Assembly (NCBI GenBank): GCA_034439915.1
Contig: JAWXBI010000101.1
Location: 6,657-70,656, forward strand
Direction of reading: 5' to 3'
DNA from: JADJLQ01 sp034439915
Lineage (GTDB): Bacteria; Bacteroidota; Bacteroidia; Chitinophagales; Saprospiraceae
DNA: 64,000 bases
Below, piece by piece: positions 60,997 through 64,000 of this stretch; positions within the stretch are counted from its first letter, which is position 1; each line of letters opens with the position of its first letter. A program made the translations under genes and the position numbers. The notes below the pieces were generated by a model, which made no database searches, had not been told where the DNA came from, and worked only from the letters and a program-made list of their open reading frames with translations.

Positions 60997-61569
60997 GTCC
61001 ACCTCTTCCTTTTTAAAGAGGATCCTCCGACTCCATACACTGTAGGTAGGTAGGTAGGTAGGTAGGTAGGTAGGTAGGTAGTTAGGTAGTTAGGTAGTTA
61101 GTTAGGTAGGTAGGTAGGTAGGTAGGTAGGTAGGTAGGTAGGTAGGTAGGTAGTTAGGTAGTTAGGTAGTTAGGTAGTTAGGTAGTTAGGTAGTTAGGTA
61201 GTTAGGTAGTTAGTTAGGTAGGTAGGTAGGTAGGTAGGTAGGTAGGTAGGTAGGTAGGTAGGTAGGTAGGTAGGTAGGTAGGTAGGTAGGTAGTTAGGTA
61301 GGTAGGTAGTTAGGTAGTTAGGTAGTTAGGTAGTTAGGTAGTTAGGTAGGTAGGTAGGTAGGTAGGACTCCTGATTTAACCAACCGGTCCAATGTTGGGT
61401 AGGCAATGCCAAATTGATCACAGAGGTCCTTCCGGGAGAGATATTTCTTTTCTTCCATTCCAGCCACTTGGGGAGGACTCCAGGCCATTAAGGCAGCCTT
61501 TACCGAATTGGTGATTATTTCCTGCAGCTCAGGGATGGTCATAGTGGAGAGGTTGATTTGATCGCTCAT
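60997..61569 (-). pseudogene. Helix-turn-helix (excisionase-like) gene split by the microsatellite
   Basis: The 5' part (61569-61367) encodes about 68 residues ending KKYLSRKDLCDQFGIAYP-TLDRLVKSGVLP, the start of a MerR/excisionase-like winged helix-turn-helix. In this family the next residues are TY-x-I-x-RR-x-LFKKEEV. Here the frame runs into CTAC repeats (reading P-T-Y-L) and stops at 61342 in a TAA made by a GTTA variant. On the far side of the array, minus strand 61044-60997, one frame reads YSVWSRRILFKKEEVD, the missing end of the domain. The original CTACCTAC at the LPTY codons was probably the seed of the expansion. After the final D the match is lost and the frame continues into the antisense of the GNAT gene. 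Confidence 0.8.
61042..61366. repeat. GTAG/GTTA tetranucleotide microsatellite, about 81 units
   Basis: A 325-bp pure array of four-base units. Most are GTAG (plus strand phase); GTTA variants occur singly, in alternating GGTA-GTTA runs (around 61081-61110, 61153-61215 and 61293-61345), with stretches of perfect GTAG between. No unit is inserted out of phase that I could see. It lies inside the helix-turn-helix gene read on the minus strand. Bacterial arrays of this length are rare and usually unstable. Confidence 0.97.
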
Positions 61570-61793
61570 ATTTGATTTTTGTTTTAATTTCTTTCAAATA
61601 TGTTTATCGACCCTGACATATGCTATTACATAGGGTTATTTTGTTTTATTTGATGGGGTTGCTACAATTGGTTTAATAAAGTTCATTTGACCTTTGATAT
61701 TACATTACTCGTCGGGGGGTAAACATCAACGGAATTGGGGTCACATTGCTGTTTAATTATTGAATTAGTTATACCAAGAAAGTTAGTTTTATT

Positions 61794-62105
61794 TTATTCC
61801 GGTAGCCTTATAAATCTAGATCGGGTACCATTGAAATTAAGAAATAGATTTCCTTCACTAATATAAAACTTTGTGGTTTCCTTTTGGTATGCTGCATTTG
61901 GCTGTGTAGTAATAATTTCATCATTTATTATTTCATAAACAAGAATCATTACTCTTTCTACATCTTCTTCAAATTCAGTGTATGTCAATATCCCATCTGA
62001 ACCAAATTTCAGAAGTACATTTCCTAAGGCATCTCTAGATGCCTCATCATCATGATTTATAACCCAATGACCTAATAATTCTTTTTTATTTTCAGATAAC
62101 TCCAT
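61794..62105 (-). CDS. Small unknown protein in the RHS toxin module
   Basis: A 103-residue protein with a beta-rich look (LGHWVINHDD, LLKFGSDGILTYTEFEED, RVMILVYEIINDEIITTQP, FYISEGNLFLNFNGTRSRFIRL), resembling a small lipocalin-like or immunity-type fold but not assigned to a family. Its start overlaps the end of the DUF4304-like gene by 14 bases, so it is read from the same mRNA. AT-rich like its neighbours. The 224 bases downstream to the split regulator hold no gene. Confidence 0.6.
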   Translation of the reverse strand: MELSENKKELLGHWVINHDDEASRDALGNVLLKFGSDGILTYTEFEEDVERVMILVYEIINDEIITTQPNAAYQKETTKFYISEGNLFLNFNGTRSRFIRLPE

Positions 62106-62694
62106 TTAGCTTTTGCAAATGTAATTCAATTGAAATTTTGCGCGATTTTGCATAAGCCATAAGCTCACTCATAGCTTTCTCCTTGTCAGGATGATTTGCT
62201 TTCGTCATTAAAACTGTTAAGTTCAACAATCTCTCGAACTCCGTTACGTTTGTGTTTTTATTTTCAACCCAGGTAGCTAATAATCCATTCGCTTTTAATA
62301 TCTCTTTTAGTTCTGGTAAAACATTTTTTGAAAAAATATATTTTAATGATTTAACCAGGCTATCCATCGTAATTTGAGTATTAATTTCGAACCAAAGATC
62401 TTTATTGCCGTTATTAAATAAACCAATTCTCTTTATCCAATGACAGTCATCAATTGCAATGTCTTCCTTTACAAAGCCATTATAAAAATTAGCTAATACA
62501 GTCGAATAAACTCCAATATTATAAGTGAACTTTATTAACTCTTTAGTCGATACTTTACTTTTCTGAATGTTAATTACTCCGTTACATTCTCCATTTCTTA
62601 ATAAATAATTACTTCTATGTTTTTCAAATCCCTGCTCTTTAAAATATTGAGCTAACTGTGATTCTAATTCTTTGTATTTGTCTGAAATACTCAT
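62092..62694 (-). CDS. DUF4304-like protein, candidate immunity protein
   Basis: A 200-residue cytoplasmic protein. The N-terminal two thirds (KYKELESQLAQYFKEQGFEKHRSNYLLRNGE, VINIQKSK, FTYNIGVYS) resemble DUF4304, a domain found as immunity protein or cargo next to polymorphic toxins. The ATG overlaps the stop of the RHS toxin gene by four bases (ATGA), the usual order of toxin then immunity. Assignment as the antidote of the nuclease tip is inference from position. Confidence 0.7.
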   Translation of the reverse strand: MSISDKYKELESQLAQYFKEQGFEKHRSNYLLRNGECNGVINIQKSKVSTKELIKFTYNIGVYSTVLANFYNGFVKEDIAIDDCHWIKRIGLFNNGNKDLWFEINTQITMDSLVKSLKYIFSKNVLPELKEILKANGLLATWVENKNTNVTEFERLLNLTVLMTKANHPDKEKAMSELMAYAKSRKISIELHLQKLNGVI

Positions 62695-63551
62695 TTCTGC
62701 CTTATTACATTAACACGATAACCCTCCACTTTTGATAAATAATAATCTTTCGCTTTTTGATTTACAGTATAAGGCGAGTTACCAGTCTTTGCCTCAACTC
62801 CTCCAAGAATAGTTCCATTAGAATTTTTAACCTCTATATCTATTACTCTTGTACCGAAAGGTGTAGATTTAGGAACTTCTTTAGATATAGTTCTACCCTG
62901 AGATTCAAAAACTTCAGCTACTTTATCTCGAAATGCATTTCCTTTTATTTTATTTGTTTGAACAGTAGCATTCTCAACTACTTTTTTAGTAGATTGGAAT
63001 ATTTTACCTACAACAGCGCCTACAACTTTTCCAGCTAATGTAGCAGTTGCATTTCCAGCCATCACTTCAAATACAGGATCCACTGACTGAACTGCACCAC
63101 TTGCAGGAGCCTTTGCGAATGCTCCTGGAGCCAACCTTTGACCTCCAGATTCATTATTTACGACTTCGGTGTGGCCACTATTTCCCACTTCTGGTATCGA
63201 TCGTCCATTTGTATGATGTATGATATCTTGCTGATCTCCGCCTTTGTCACTTATTTGGGTGGTTGTAGTGGTTCCATTTGGATGGTGCACCATTTGATAT
63301 TCGTTATCTGGCGCCATTCCATCAGGATCGGTAAATGTAATAGGATTATTAAATCCATAATTGAAAGGACTCCAACTTGACATCTGGTCAGATAGGGGAT
63401 CCAATTGTCCCCATCTCCCTATTGCCGGATCATACCATCTGGCGCCATAATCTAACCATCTTACGTAATCTTTTTTATCCTCCCGAAAAACACTGGAAGC
63501 CACCCTTAATGGTGATTCTGATTTGCAGTTCGGTAGCTTTAAACATCCCAT
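62691..63551 (-). CDS. Orphan RHS core protein with predicted PD-(D/E)xK nuclease toxin tip
   Basis: A 286-residue short RHS protein. It begins MGCLKL, as many orphan RHS tips in Bacteroidota do, and contains the RHS-associated core WLDYGARWYDPAIGRWGQLDP (33-52) and YGFNNPITFTDPDG (65-78). After a variable linker with a small Ala/Gly-rich hydrophobic stretch (about 165-185), residues about 204-286 form a nuclease-like domain: D238 in TRVIDIEV and E253-x-K255 in GGVEAKTG fit the PD-(D/E)xK catalytic core, with a following Gln/Lys helix. The long RHS shell is absent, so alone it is likely a displaced tip that can recombine with a full RHS gene outside the window. Confidence 0.82.
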   Translation of the reverse strand: MGCLKLPNCKSESPLRVASSVFREDKKDYVRWLDYGARWYDPAIGRWGQLDPLSDQMSSWSPFNYGFNNPITFTDPDGMAPDNEYQMVHHPNGTTTTTQISDKGGDQQDIIHHTNGRSIPEVGNSGHTEVVNNESGGQRLAPGAFAKAPASGAVQSVDPVFEVMAGNATATLAGKVVGAVVGKIFQSTKKVVENATVQTNKIKGNAFRDKVAEVFESQGRTISKEVPKSTPFGTRVIDIEVKNSNGTILGGVEAKTGNSPYTVNQKAKDYYLSKVEGYRVNVIRQK

Positions 63552-63648
63552 GTTATAGCTTCAAGTTAGTTTTTTCTTTTCAATGTATTGGATGCTTATC
63601 TCAGAAATTTTAAAACTGCAAGCGCATATAGAAAGTGAGTATCTAAAG

Positions 63649-63945
63649 TTAAAAATATGTGAGCTTTGCTATTTGAGATTTTATTCTGAGTACAGTATCA
63701 TTTTCAAATCTAATAATTAAATCAAGTGCTTCGTTAAAATCATTTTCATTCAAAATCCAGTCATCCATAATATTAGTAGTTGGCCAATAACCTAATTCTT
63801 CAATTTTATCAATACTAAAATTAAGTTTATCACTCCTACTTCCTCTTATTACTTCGAAATTTTGAATTTTGTAAAACTGAATCTGCAAAATATCTGGATC
63901 AGTTTTTTTTACCCAATCTCCATTTGTTTTTTTCAGCACTAACAT
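63649..63945 (-). CDS. Small unknown protein upstream of the RHS tip, possible immunity protein
   Basis: A 98-residue, AT-rich gene 97 bases upstream of the RHS fragment on the same strand. The chain has mixed strands and helices (WVKKTDPDILQIQFYKI, IEELGYWPTTNIMDDWILNENDFNEALDLIIRFEND). No family recognised. In RHS loci an immunity gene for the previous toxin tip commonly precedes an orphan tip, so this could protect against a toxin encoded beyond the right edge. That is inference only. Confidence 0.55.
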   Translation of the reverse strand: MLVLKKTNGDWVKKTDPDILQIQFYKIQNFEVIRGSRSDKLNFSIDKIEELGYWPTTNIMDDWILNENDFNEALDLIIRFENDTVLRIKSQIAKLTYF

Positions 63946-64000
63946 TACTGTATTATTGAAAATATTATACTCAGTACTAAATAAGTGGTATGAATTATGA

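Noticed and set aside
61042..61366. Array considered as a CRISPR or as a coding (PTYL)n repeat
   Set aside because: The unit is four bases without spacers, so it is not a CRISPR; because four is not a multiple of three and TAA-containing variants occur throughout, no frame stays open through the array.
62757..63613. Plus-strand open frames of 78-93 codons opposite the RHS gene
   Set aside because: They are antisense shadows with Ser/Tyr/Phe-rich, unprotein-like composition; the minus-strand RHS gene explains the region.

Overview
The window is chromosomal DNA of a member of the phylum Bacteroidota, possibly of the Saprospiraceae (the family level is a weak inference). The signs are a bifunctional DAHP synthase/chorismate mutase in an aromatic operon, PorV/PorQ-type and type IX secretion (T9SS) sorting-domain proteins, lipoproteins with Bacteroidota-style lipoboxes, TAnnTTTG -7 promoter elements with a TTG about 19 bases upstream, little Shine-Dalgarno signal, and a short RHS protein that begins MGCLKL. 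From 1 to about 60,990 the window is densely packed with housekeeping and cell-envelope genes on both strands. No insertion sequence, prophage, CRISPR array or rRNA was seen.

Layout. 1-2.6 kb: 5' part of mfd, a GIN-domain lipoprotein and a DinB-like protein. 2.7-6.9 kb: a four-gene operon for phenylalanine and tyrosine synthesis (prephenate dehydratase, aminotransferase, prephenate dehydrogenase, DAHP synthase-chorismate mutase). It is preceded by a 21-codon leader peptide rich in Phe and Tyr codons and a strong intrinsic terminator, which together look like a transcription attenuator. 7-17.2 kb: oligopeptidase B, deoxynucleoside kinase, gatC plus a LolD-like ATPase, rhomboid protease, rlmH, GH13 amylase, a SWIM zinc-finger protein and a subtilase with a large insertion. 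17.3-31 kb: recQ, a glycosyltransferase, a PLP decarboxylase-PhzF operon, a MATE transporter, purM, a LEA-like repeat protein, a PolX homologue with a degenerate polymerase site but an intact PHP nuclease site, an M20 amidohydrolase and a GNAT. 31-43 kb: gamma-glutamyltransferase, a PorV/PorQ protein, an esterase, a double ABC ATPase, a maf-ubiA-kdsC-iscX-fdx cluster and a tandem CbbX/SpoVK-like AAA+ protein. 43-57.5 kb: an FG-GAP/ASPIC T9SS cargo protein, tRNA-His with its own promoter and terminator, a TerC protein, lpdA, a FAD oxidoreductase, a membrane adenylate cyclase, a WG-repeat lipoprotein and a second PLP decarboxylase. 57.5-61 kb: coaD, pruA, a PduO-type adenosyltransferase and a GNAT in one tight run.

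The right end (about 60,990-64,000) has a different character. A 325-bp GTAG/GTTA microsatellite has expanded inside a small helix-turn-helix gene and split it; the lost C-terminal coding sequence is still readable on the far side of the array. Beyond it is an AT-rich polymorphic-toxin module: an orphan RHS protein with a predicted PD-(D/E)xK nuclease tip, a coupled DUF4304-like candidate immunity gene, and two small unknown genes.

The observations most worth following are the Phe/Tyr attenuator, the microsatellite-split regulator, the RHS toxin-immunity module, the PolX homologue without a polymerase site, the double AAA+ protein with a duplicated N-terminal module, and a repeated TAnnTTTG-N4-start arrangement that suggests leaderless mRNAs. 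All gene calls rest on reading the sequence and remembered family motifs; no database search was possible.
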